Source of the DNA: Zunongwangia pacifica
GTDB taxonomy: Bacteria > Bacteroidota > Bacteroidia > Flavobacteriales > Flavobacteriaceae
Length of the DNA stretch: 64,000 bases
Direction of reading: 5' to 3'
Assembly (NCBI RefSeq): GCF_023499215.1
Contig: NZ_JAKHSK010000001.1
Location: 62,001-126,000, forward strand
Shown here: positions 6,371 to 14,178 of the stretch, one piece after another
Numbering within the stretch: the stretch's first letter is position 1
Layout: the number at the start of each line of letters is the position of its first letter
Program-made: the position numbers and the translations under genes
Notes under the pieces: generated by a model
Databases searched by the model: none
Told to the model about the DNA's origin: nothing
Seen by the model: only the letters and a program-made list of their open reading frames with translations

Positions 6371-9198
6371 TAATGTGCTTCTAACCAATCCTGCCCAACG
6401 CCTAAATCTACGTCTAAAGGCACTTTTAGCTGATATGCATTTTCCATTTCAGATTTAATGAGTTTTTTTACCTTTTCCAATTCTGGTTTATAAACATCAA
6501 ACACCAATTCATCATGAACCTGAAGCAGCATTTTGGTCTGTAGCTTTTCTTCTTCCAGTTTTTTATGAATATTGATCATGGCGATCTTAATAATATCTGC
6601 GGCACTTCCCTGTATGGGTGCGTTTACCGCGTTACGTTCAGCAGCACCTCTAACCACCGCATTTTGGGAATTTATATCTTTTAAATATCTTCTTCGGCCT
6701 AAAATAGTGGAGACATAGCCATGTTCTCTGGCATACGCTACCTGATCTGCGATATAATTACTGAGTTTTGGATAAGTTTTGTAATAAGTGTCGATCAATT
6801 CTTTAGATTCAGATCTGCTTAAACTTGTTTGATTGCTTAAACCGAAAGCGGATACTCCATAGATGATTCCGAAGTTTACCGTTTTTGCGTTACTACGTTG
6901 CTCGCGCGTTACTTCTTCTAATGGGACATTGAAAACCTGAGAAGCGGTAGAGGCGTGAATATCTTTCCCATCTTTAAAAGCTTTAATCATGGTTTCTTCT
7001 TCACTTAGGGCAGCGATAATACGCAATTCGATTTGCGAATAATCGGCAGCGAGCAATACATAGTCCTCATTTCTTGGAATAAAAGCTTTTCTTACCTGTC
7101 TTCCACGTTCGGTACGTATCGGGATGTTTTGCAGGTTTGGATTGTTGGAGCTCAACCTCCCTGTCGCTGCAATGGTTTGTACATAATCGGTATGAACGCG
7201 ACCGCTGGATTCTTCTACCTGCCCCGGTAAGGCATCTACATACGTATTTTGAAGCTTCACGAGTCCGCGGTAATCTAAAACATGCTGAACAATTTCATGT
7301 TCTGGCGCCAGATAAGAAAGTACATCTTCACTGGTAGAATACTGGCCGGTTTTGGTCTTTTTGGGTTTTTTAACTAAAGCCAGCTTTTCAAAAAGAATAA
7401 TTCCCAGTTGTTTGGGCGAGCTAATTTTAAATTCCTCACCGGCTGTTTCATAAATTTTAGCTTCTAATTCTTTAATATCACGATCTAAAGCTTCAGAAAG
7501 TTTTTTTAGGAAATCAAGGTCCAGATTAATGCCTTCGATCTCCATATCGGCTAAGACTTCAACCAATGGCATTTCAATTTCATTAAAAAGCTTGCGTGTT
7601 TTAGCCTCGTCCAACTCTTTCTCGAAAAATTCTTTAAGCTGAAAAGTAATATCGGCATCTTCCGCAGCATATTCGGTTTGTTCGGCTAAAGGAACATCTC
7701 GCATACTTTTCTGATTTTTGCCTTTTTTGCCGATTAATTCTGAAATAGGTTGCGGAGTATAATTAAGGTATGTTTCCGCTAAAATATCCATATTATGTCG
7801 CATATCGGGATTAATTAGATAATGCGCGATCATGGTATCGAAGGTAGGCCCTTCCACTTTAATTCCGTATTTATCTAAAACCTTAATGTCATATTTTAAA
7901 TTCTGACCTATTTTTTCAATTTCGGGAGATTCAAAAAATGGCCTTAGCAACTCGATAAGTTGCTGTGCTTTTTCTTTATCCTCTTCAAACGGTAGGTAAT
8001 AGCCTTTTCCGCCTTCCCAGGAGAATGCGATCCCTACTAATTGCGCTTCAAGCGGATTCAAACTGGAGGTTTCAGTATCAAAGCAAACCGATTTTTGTTT
8101 CATTAATTTCTGAATGAACAAGCGTAAGCCCAAACCGGTGTCTACTTTTTGATAAACGTGTGACGTATCCTTTAGTGTTTTTCGACTATTGGTGCTTTCA
8201 ATTTTTTCTGAAGTATCGCCGCCAAACAACGAAAACTGACCTGCACCGGCAGTTTGTGCATTTTTCTTGGCAGAAGGGGAATTGGTTACCTGTGTTTGGG
8301 TGCCGTCTTCTTCGCCGCTAAATAGTTTTATAAATTGATCTTTTAAACGTCTAAATTCAAGTTCGTCAAAAAGTTCCTGTACTTTTTCAGAATCTGGCAT
8401 CGAAAGTTCATAATCTTCCGCATGAAATTTCACATCACAATCGATAATTATCCTCGCTAGTTTTTTAGAAAGTATTCCCTGTTCGGCATTGGCTTCAACT
8501 TTCTCTCTCATTTTCCCTTTTAGCTTATCGGTATTCGCTAAAAGCTCTTCCATCGAGCCAAACTGCTTCAGGAATTTTTTAGCGGTTTTTTCTCCAACAC
8601 CTGGTAAGCCAGGAATGTTATCTACCGCATCGCCCATCATTCCTAAAAAGTCGATTACCTGTTCTGGTCGCTGCACTTCAAATTTTTTCTGCACCTCGGG
8701 AATTCCCCAAATTTCAATTCCGTTGCCCATTCTGGCCGGCCGGTACATAAAGATATTTTCAGAAACTAACTGTGCAAAATCCTTATCTGGGGTTACCATA
8801 TATACCTGGTAATTTTCTTTTTCAGCCTGCTTTGCCAATGTCCCGATAATATCATCGGCCTCGCAACCCGGTAGTTCTACCACCGGAATATGCATGGCTT
8901 TCAAAATATTTTGAATATATGGAATGCCCTGCATGATAGGCTCTGGCGTAGCATCCCTATTGGCTTTGTAATCTGAAAATAGTTCGGTTCTTACCTCGCT
9001 ACCTTCTTTATCAAAACAAACCGCTAAATGATCTGGTTTCTCCCTGCGGATCACATCGAACAGCGAATTCATAAAACCCATGATTGCCGAAGTATCAAAA
9101 CCTTTAGAGTTTATTCTTGGGTTTTTGATGAAAGCATAGTATCCACGGAATATTAACGCATAAGCATCTACTAAAAACAGTCTTTTTTGAGCGGCCAT
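6370..9198 (-). CDS. polA: DNA polymerase I
   Basis: 942 residues, normal. All three domains are present. The 5'-3' exonuclease occupies about 1-300 (LFLVDAYALIFRGYYAF, then CEADDIIGTLA, GLPGVGEKTA). The 3'-5' exonuclease domain (about 350-540) keeps the acidic pair in CFDTETSSL, so proofreading is probably active. The polymerase domain has motif A DYSQIELRIIAALS, motif B RSNAKTVNFGIIYGVS and motif C QVHDELVFDV. The enzyme removes RNA primers and fills repair gaps. It is a single gene, with a candidate promoter at 9228-9255 and a shared terminator hairpin separating it from the upstream transporter gene. Confidence 0.97.
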   Translation of the reverse strand: MAAQKRLFLVDAYALIFRGYYAFIKNPRINSKGFDTSAIMGFMNSLFDVIRREKPDHLAVCFDKEGSEVRTELFSDYKANRDATPEPIMQGIPYIQNILKAMHIPVVELPGCEADDIIGTLAKQAEKENYQVYMVTPDKDFAQLVSENIFMYRPARMGNGIEIWGIPEVQKKFEVQRPEQVIDFLGMMGDAVDNIPGLPGVGEKTAKKFLKQFGSMEELLANTDKLKGKMREKVEANAEQGILSKKLARIIIDCDVKFHAEDYELSMPDSEKVQELFDELEFRRLKDQFIKLFSGEEDGTQTQVTNSPSAKKNAQTAGAGQFSLFGGDTSEKIESTNSRKTLKDTSHVYQKVDTGLGLRLFIQKLMKQKSVCFDTETSSLNPLEAQLVGIAFSWEGGKGYYLPFEEDKEKAQQLIELLRPFFESPEIEKIGQNLKYDIKVLDKYGIKVEGPTFDTMIAHYLINPDMRHNMDILAETYLNYTPQPISELIGKKGKNQKSMRDVPLAEQTEYAAEDADITFQLKEFFEKELDEAKTRKLFNEIEMPLVEVLADMEIEGINLDLDFLKKLSEALDRDIKELEAKIYETAGEEFKISSPKQLGIILFEKLALVKKPKKTKTGQYSTSEDVLSYLAPEHEIVQHVLDYRGLVKLQNTYVDALPGQVEESSGRVHTDYVQTIAATGRLSSNNPNLQNIPIRTERGRQVRKAFIPRNEDYVLLAADYSQIELRIIAALSEEETMIKAFKDGKDIHASTASQVFNVPLEEVTREQRSNAKTVNFGIIYGVSAFGLSNQTSLSRSESKELIDTYYKTYPKLSNYIADQVAYAREHGYVSTILGRRRYLKDINSQNAVVRGAAERNAVNAPIQGSAADIIKIAMINIHKKLEEEKLQTKMLLQVHDELVFDVYKPELEKVKKLIKSEMENAYQLKVPLDVDLGVGQDWLEAH

Positions 9199-9227
9199 AT
9201 TTTGTGTAAAATTTATATGTATCTTCC

Positions 9228-9255
9228 CAAAACTACGAAGATAATGTTATACAAA
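9228..9255 (-). promoter_or_regulatory. Candidate polA promoter
   Basis: The minus strand reads TTTG, 16 bases, then TAGTTTTG, matching the -7 box exactly with a slightly short spacer. It begins about 30 bases before the polA ATG. Confidence 0.45.
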
Positions 9256-9290
9256 AAGAAAACCGTCCATAAAAATGAACGGTTTTTATA
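9250..9290. terminator. Terminator after the sugar transporter gene
   Basis: AAAACCGT (9259-9266) pairs with ACGGTTTT (9279-9286) around a 12-base loop. On the minus strand the stem is followed by CTTTTTG, so it would end transcription of the transporter before polA. Confidence 0.75.
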
Positions 9291-9312
9291 TAGAATATTG
9301 ATCTTATTCAGT

Positions 9313-10635
9313 TTAAATTTCTACCTGTCTTTTTCGGTTTATAAATCCGTAGAAGAAAATATAGGCATAGGCAACCATTACTAAAACAAAGGCAACACTA
9401 AAGCCAAATCTATCGGTTAGGAAGCCAAAAGAAGGAGGTAAAACAGCCCCGCCAACGATCATGGTACATAAAACACCAGATCCTTGTGGTTTATCGTCAC
9501 CCAAACCGTCTAAAGCCAAACTGAAAATCGTAGGGAACATAATGGAGTTGAATAAACCAACGGCAATGATCGTCCACATCGCGATTACCCCAATAGAAAG
9601 GTTAGAAATATTTACCATAATAATGGCAAATGCCGCAAAAGCGCATAAAACAACCGCAGGGTTGAAGATCTTAGTTAAATAAGAACCTATAAATCTACCA
9701 ATCATAGCACCCGTCCAGTAGAAAGTTACAAATACTCCTACTACCGCCATATTACTTGCGTTTTCTAAACCGGTGTCTAAGATCCACTGGGCGATATTAC
9801 GTAAATATGGAGTTGATTTTATAATTTCTGAAAGTTCTAAGGTTAAGAAGTAGTTTACCATATAACTTCCTAAGGCAACTTCAGCCCCAACATAAAAGAA
9901 CAATCCCACTGCTCCCAGCATTAGGTTTTTATTTTTAAGAACCCTTCCGTAGTCGTTAGATGCTGCGGTATTGCCAACTTTAGGTAGGTTTACAAATGCA
10001 AAAACCAGTGCGATAACAGCAATAAAAATAGCAATGCCTAAAAACGGTTTTTGTACCGCTCCGGCTTCAGCAATGTAATAGGCTTTTTGTTGAGCTGCGG
10101 ATAAAGCTTCAATTTCTTCGGTGCTCATTACTTTATCTCTAAGGATAAATAAAGCACCAATTGCCGGAGCAATGGCTGTACCTAACGAGTTGAACGCCTG
10201 TGAAAGGTTAAGCCTACTTGATGCCGATCGTTCTGGTCCTAAAATGGTAACATAAGGATTGGCGGCAACCTGAAGAATGGTAATTCCTCCCGCTAATACA
10301 AAATATCCAAGCATAAACACCCAGAATACCCTAAAGGATGCTGCGGGCCAAAATAGTAAACAGCCTGCTGCCATGGTGCTTAATCCTAAAATAATACCTT
10401 TTTTATAGCCAATTTTAGATAGAATATATCCTGCCGGGATCGATAGTAAGAAGAATGCTCCAAAAAAAGCAAACTGTACCATCCCTGCCTGAAAATAACT
10501 AAGTGTGAATACTTCTTTTAATCTTGGGATTAATGAATCTACAAGTACCGTAATAAACCCCCATAAAAAAAACAGAATCGTTAAAAATAGAAATGCGGTG
10601 CGGTAAGATTTATTCGTATTGTTTTCTGTGCTCAT
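9313..10635 (-). CDS. Sugar MFS transporter, FucP/GluP type
   Basis: 440 residues with about 12 predicted membrane helices. The opening helix LTILFFLWGFITVLVDSLIP and the segments FGAFFLLSIPAGYI and GYFVLAGGITILQVAANPYV are characteristic of the fucose/glucose-galactose:H+ symporter branch of the major facilitator superfamily. It lies 19 bp downstream of a glycosylasparaginase gene on the same strand, so the two probably form an operon. The pairing suggests uptake of a sugar released from glycoproteins, such as an amino sugar, but the substrate cannot be read from the sequence. A hairpin terminator follows. Confidence 0.85.
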   Translation of the reverse strand: MSTENNTNKSYRTAFLFLTILFFLWGFITVLVDSLIPRLKEVFTLSYFQAGMVQFAFFGAFFLLSIPAGYILSKIGYKKGIILGLSTMAAGCLLFWPAASFRVFWVFMLGYFVLAGGITILQVAANPYVTILGPERSASSRLNLSQAFNSLGTAIAPAIGALFILRDKVMSTEEIEALSAAQQKAYYIAEAGAVQKPFLGIAIFIAVIALVFAFVNLPKVGNTAASNDYGRVLKNKNLMLGAVGLFFYVGAEVALGSYMVNYFLTLELSEIIKSTPYLRNIAQWILDTGLENASNMAVVGVFVTFYWTGAMIGRFIGSYLTKIFNPAVVLCAFAAFAIIMVNISNLSIGVIAMWTIIAVGLFNSIMFPTIFSLALDGLGDDKPQGSGVLCTMIVGGAVLPPSFGFLTDRFGFSVAFVLVMVAYAYIFFYGFINRKRQVEI

Positions 10636-10654
10636 AAATTATTGAACCTGTAGA

Positions 10655-11629
10655 TTACAGGTAGCTTTTACATTTTACATTTTCGTTTTTGCTGTCCTGG
10701 TATTTGGCATAAGAGAATCCGTCGTGAATACTGTATCCGCCAACTTCCCCATCTTTGTTAATCGCGATAAAACAAGCCTGGAAGTCATTATAGTTGTCAT
10801 TCCTTTTTACAATTCGTTCTATAGCTTCTTTACAGGCTTCCTGCGGAGACCTGCCGTTTCGCATAAGTTCTACCACTAAAAAACTACCCACACTTTTCAT
10901 AATGGCTTCGCCCATTCCTGTGGCTGCTGCTGCTCCAACTTCATTATCTACATATAATCCAGAGCCTATAATAGGAGAATCGCCAACACGGCCATTCATT
11001 TTATAGGCAAGTCCAGATGTTGTGCAGGCGCCTGCGATGTCACCATCCTTATCGATACATAGCATGCCAATAGTGTCATGATTTTCGATATTGATAATTG
11101 GCTTGTATTTTTTTTCTTTAAGCCATTCTTTCCAGGCTTTTTCGGATTCTTCGGTGAGCAGATTTTGCTTTTTAAATCCGTTTTGTAAAGCAAACTGTAA
11201 TGCCCCTTCACCGGCAAGCATTACGTGAGGAGTGTCTTCCATTACTTTTCGGGCAACAGCAACCGGATGTTCTATGTTTTTAAGATAAACTACAGATCCC
11301 GCGTTTCCATTAGGGGCCATGATGCAGGCATCTAAAGTAACATTACCATCGCGATCTGGTGCGCCGCCATTCCCTACAGTAGTGTTTTTTAAATTAGATT
11401 CTTCTACCATTACGCCCTGTTCCACCGCATCTAAAGCTGATGTACCTTTATCCAAAAGTTCTCCGGCTCTTAGGGTAGCTTCGTGAAAATTCCAGGTGGC
11501 GATTGCAATGGGGAGCGAAGATTTTTTCAGGTTTGAGATTGCCGAAATGTTCTTTGCAAAAATGGAAGGTGTGGTTCCTAGCACAGCTCCCGTTATTCCT
11601 GCTTTTTTTATAAAATTTCTACGTTTCAT
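10655..11629 (-). CDS. Glycosylasparaginase (N4-(GlcNAc)-L-asparaginase)
   Basis: 324 residues, close to the flavobacterial enzyme family. It cleaves the bond between N-acetylglucosamine and asparagine in N-glycopeptides. The Ntn-hydrolase signature HDTIGM has its Thr at residue 186. Autoproteolysis before this Thr would create the alpha and beta chains and free the N-terminal nucleophile. GNGGAPDRDGNVTLDA and GRVGDSPIIGSGLYVD are the other conserved blocks. The N-terminus (MKRRNFIKKAG, hydrophobic stretch, then SIFAKN) looks like a twin-arginine signal, so a periplasmic location is likely. It is the first gene of a pair with the sugar transporter downstream. Confidence 0.9.
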   Translation of the reverse strand: MKRRNFIKKAGITGAVLGTTPSIFAKNISAISNLKKSSLPIAIATWNFHEATLRAGELLDKGTSALDAVEQGVMVEESNLKNTTVGNGGAPDRDGNVTLDACIMAPNGNAGSVVYLKNIEHPVAVARKVMEDTPHVMLAGEGALQFALQNGFKKQNLLTEESEKAWKEWLKEKKYKPIINIENHDTIGMLCIDKDGDIAGACTTSGLAYKMNGRVGDSPIIGSGLYVDNEVGAAAATGMGEAIMKSVGSFLVVELMRNGRSPQEACKEAIERIVKRNDNYNDFQACFIAINKDGEVGGYSIHDGFSYAKYQDSKNENVKCKSYL

Positions 11630-11831
11630 GATTCGTAGCTATAAGGTTTTAGCTGAGTATTTTGCGTGAAAGGTATAGTTTAAAGCGTAAACTCGCAATT
11701 TTATGCTTGTTAATTTTATGATTTTATAATGATTTGCCTAGTGTTTACGGGCGTTATTACGTTAAATTAGTTGTAAAAGTACCCATTAAAGATTTGATTA
11801 AAAGTACCTTCGCCAAATAAATTACTTTGCT

Positions 11832-13046
11832 ATGCGTTGGCTGCTGTTTATTGCCTTCTATTTGCTTGTCGATATTTATGCTTTTCAGGCCTTAAGAAAT
11901 CTTAATCGGTCCTGGTGGGTTGCGGGTGTTTATTTTTTTATTAGCCTGTTGGTGATTGGTAATTTTATTTATCAATGGCAAAGCTCTGGAGGGACATTTT
12001 TTAGTGCGATAGGATTTGCTTTTGGGATTGTCCTTGCGTTTTTACTTGCCAAGATTGTACTGGTTATTTTTATGTTTGCAGAAGATATTGTACGCTTTTT
12101 TATAGGGATTTTCAATGCTGTTTCAGGTTCAGGATATAAGGCGCCGGGAAGAAGAAAGTTTGTAAGCCAGATTGCACTTGGATTGGCGGCGATTCCTTTT
12201 GTTTCCGTTTTATACGGAATGTTTAAAGGGAAATACGATTTTAGGGTGTTGAATTATGCACTTTATTTCGAAGATTTACCCGCTGCGTTTGACGGATATC
12301 GTGTAGGGCAAATAAGTGATGTGCATAGCGGAAGTTTTGATAATCACGAAAAGGTAGCTTATGGGGTAGATCTGCTAAATAAGCAAGAGGCCGATGTGGT
12401 ATTTTTTACCGGTGATCTGGTAAATAACAAAGCTGTCGAGATGAAAAATTGGAAATCACTTTTTAGTACTGTAAAAGCAAAAGATGGTGTTTATTCTATT
12501 CTGGGAAATCATGATTATGGAGATTATGTAAATTGGAATAGTGCCGAAGAAAAAGAAAATAACCTGGATCAGTTAAAATCAATTCATGCTGAAATGGGTT
12601 GGGATTTATTATTAAATGAACATCGCTATTTAGAAAAAAATGGTGAAAAAATCGCCATTGTTGGTGTTGAAAACTGGGGAGGCGGACATTTTAAAAAGGC
12701 AGGTGATCTGGATGCCGCTGGTAAAAATGTAGACGATAAAGACTTTAAAATACTTTTAAGTCATGATCCTTCACATTGGCAGGAAAAAGTGAAGCAAAAT
12801 GATAAATTTTATCATTTAACTTTAAGCGGGCATACACACGGTATGCAATTTGGAATAGAAATCCCTGGTTTTCTAAAATGGAGTCCGGCGAAATATCGTT
12901 ATAAGAACTGGGCAGGAATTTATAAAGAGAACAATAGATATATTAATGTGAATAGAGGTTTTGGATATCTGGCTTTTCCGGGAAGAGTAGGGATGTGGCC
13001 AGAAATTAGTGTAATAGAACTGCGTAAAGGTAACGCTCCTACTTAA
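11832..13046 (+). CDS. Membrane-anchored metallophosphoesterase
   Basis: 404 residues. The first ~140 residues form about four membrane helices; the rest is a calcineurin-like phosphoesterase with all metal-ligand motifs visible: QISDVHSG, FFTGDLVNN, SILGNHDYGD, LLSHDP and LSGHTHGMQFG. This arrangement matches the YkuE/YaeI-like group of membrane phosphoesterases, some of which act on lipid pyrophosphates such as UDP-diacylglucosamine; the substrate here is unknown. It is transcribed divergently from the glycosylasparaginase gene across a 202-bp gap and stands alone. Confidence 0.87.
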   Translation: MRWLLFIAFYLLVDIYAFQALRNLNRSWWVAGVYFFISLLVIGNFIYQWQSSGGTFFSAIGFAFGIVLAFLLAKIVLVIFMFAEDIVRFFIGIFNAVSGSGYKAPGRRKFVSQIALGLAAIPFVSVLYGMFKGKYDFRVLNYALYFEDLPAAFDGYRVGQISDVHSGSFDNHEKVAYGVDLLNKQEADVVFFTGDLVNNKAVEMKNWKSLFSTVKAKDGVYSILGNHDYGDYVNWNSAEEKENNLDQLKSIHAEMGWDLLLNEHRYLEKNGEKIAIVGVENWGGGHFKKAGDLDAAGKNVDDKDFKILLSHDPSHWQEKVKQNDKFYHLTLSGHTHGMQFGIEIPGFLKWSPAKYRYKNWAGIYKENNRYINVNRGFGYLAFPGRVGMWPEISVIELRKGNAPT

Positions 13047-13060
13047 TTGTAATTTATTGC

Positions 13061-13068
13061 TATATTTG
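13061..13068 (+). promoter_or_regulatory. Candidate -7 promoter box
   Basis: TATATTTG exactly matches the Bacteroidetes -7 box, just after the metallophosphoesterase stop. It would give a transcript through the 33-residue ORF and the thioredoxin-like gene. Confidence 0.45.
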
Positions 13069-13073
13069 GTTAT

Positions 13074-13175
13074 ATGGCATTTGTGATTGCAAAAAAGGCA
13101 AGATTTTTTCTAGCAAAAAATAATGTGTACTTGAATTCGAAAGAATTGAAGTGTAAAACCTCAAATATCGAGTAA
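13074..13175 (+). CDS. Candidate 33-aa small ORF
   Basis: ATG at 13074 opens a 33-residue frame (MAFVIAKKARFFLAKN...) ending in TAA at 13173-13175, 11 bp before the thioredoxin-like gene. It has Lys/Ala-rich, weakly amphipathic character. The frame starts only six bases after a good -7 box, which would make it nearly leaderless. It is probably either a chance frame within the leader of the next gene or a small peptide. Not recognised. Confidence 0.2.
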   Translation: MAFVIAKKARFFLAKNNVYLNSKELKCKTSNIE

Positions 13176-13186
13176 AGCTCAATTTT

Positions 13187-13483
13187 ATGTCAAAATTTGG
13201 AGAATTAGTAGGTTTAAATATACCCGTACTTATCGATTTTTATACCGAGTGGAATGAAGCTTCGGTAAAAATGCATCCGGTGTTAAGGGATGTGGCTTCG
13301 GCTATTGGTGATAAAGCTAAAGTGATTAAGATCGATGTAGATAAAAATACGCAACTGGCCGAGGCTCTTCGGGTAAAAGGGTTGCCAACGCTTATGATCT
13401 ATAAGAAAGGAGAAATGCTTTGGCGGCAAAGCGGAGAGCAAAATGCAGCATCTATTATCGCTATTTTAGAGAAGTATTCTTAG
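13187..13483 (+). CDS. Thioredoxin-fold protein lacking the active-site cysteines
   Basis: 98 residues, the length of a classical thioredoxin. The fold is recognisable from VLIDFYTEW (about 15-23), KVIKIDVDKN, and the cis-proline block RVKGLPTLMIYKKGE. Where thioredoxin has WCGPC this protein has WNEAS, and there is no cysteine anywhere in it. It therefore cannot do dithiol chemistry and more likely serves as a binding or scaffold protein. It lies downstream of the membrane phosphoesterase and overlaps the convergent deacetylase gene by four bases at the stop codons. Confidence 0.85.
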   Translation: MSKFGELVGLNIPVLIDFYTEWNEASVKMHPVLRDVASAIGDKAKVIKIDVDKNTQLAEALRVKGLPTLMIYKKGEMLWRQSGEQNAASIIAILEKYS

Positions 13484-14127
13484 GTTAAAGCTTTAAACTT
13501 CCAGCCCTTTTGTGTGTATTTTTCCAGCAATTTTGGGAGCACGTATTTTAAATTCTTTTCAGCTTTCAGGCTATCGTGAAAAACAATAATACTGCCCGAT
13601 TTTATCAAATTTAGGGCATTTTGCAAGCATTTTTCAGCATCATAATTCTTGTCATAATCCCCGGTAATCACATCCCACATCACAATGGTATAGCCCAGAT
13701 TGGAGATTTTAGCGGCCTGTTTATTTTTAATTTTTCCGTAGGGAGGTCTAAATAATTTTTCTTCGGAAGTCAATGTTTTCTGAAGCTGAAATTCGATAAT
13801 TTCTTCTGTTTTTTTGAAGTTTTCCAGGTACGCTGAAGTAGCCGTTTTCCAACCGTTTAAATGATTGAAGGTGTGATTGCCAATAGCATGGCCTTTTGCT
13901 TCTACTTGTTGAAAAATTTCAGGATATTTTCGAATATTGTCGCCAATACAAAAAAAAGTAGCTTTTGCCGAGTATTTTTCCAGCTGTTCTAAAACCCAGG
14001 GTGTGACTTCAGAAATGGGACCGTCATCAAAGGTTAAAAACAATGTTTTTTCCGCAGTAATCCTGGAAAGCCTTTTGGGATAGAGCTTTTTTAAAATCCA
14101 CGGATATTTAAGAATAAAGCGGTTCAT
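13480..14127 (-). CDS. Polysaccharide deacetylase (NodB homology domain)
   Basis: 215 residues, almost entirely one NodB domain. Catalytic motifs are visible: LFLTFDDGP (catalytic and metal Asp), HAIGNHTFNH (two metal His), FRPPYG, and IVFHDS near the end. Enzymes of this fold remove N- or O-acetyl groups from chitin-like or peptidoglycan sugars. No signal peptide is obvious in MNRFILKYPWILKKLY, though the basic-hydrophobic N-terminus could be peripheral to the membrane. The gene is preceded by a terminator belonging to the DUF2723 gene, whose U tract reaches to its own start codon. Confidence 0.88.
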   Translation of the reverse strand: MNRFILKYPWILKKLYPKRLSRITAEKTLFLTFDDGPISEVTPWVLEQLEKYSAKATFFCIGDNIRKYPEIFQQVEAKGHAIGNHTFNHLNGWKTATSAYLENFKKTEEIIEFQLQKTLTSEEKLFRPPYGKIKNKQAAKISNLGYTIVMWDVITGDYDKNYDAEKCLQNALNLIKSGSIIVFHDSLKAEKNLKYVLPKLLEKYTQKGWKFKALT

Positions 14128-14130
14128 AAA

Positions 14131-14170
14131 AACAAGGCCTTAGAATATCGATTTTCGATATTCTAAGGCC
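14131..14170 (-). terminator. Terminator after the DUF2723 gene
   Basis: A perfect 16-bp stem (14136-14151 / 14155-14170, GGCCTTAGAATATCGA and its complement) with a 3-base loop. On the minus strand it is followed by TTGTTTTT. The U tract abuts the ATG of the deacetylase, so any read-through transcript would place that start right after the hairpin. Confidence 0.85.
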
Positions 14171-14178
14171 AGATTATT

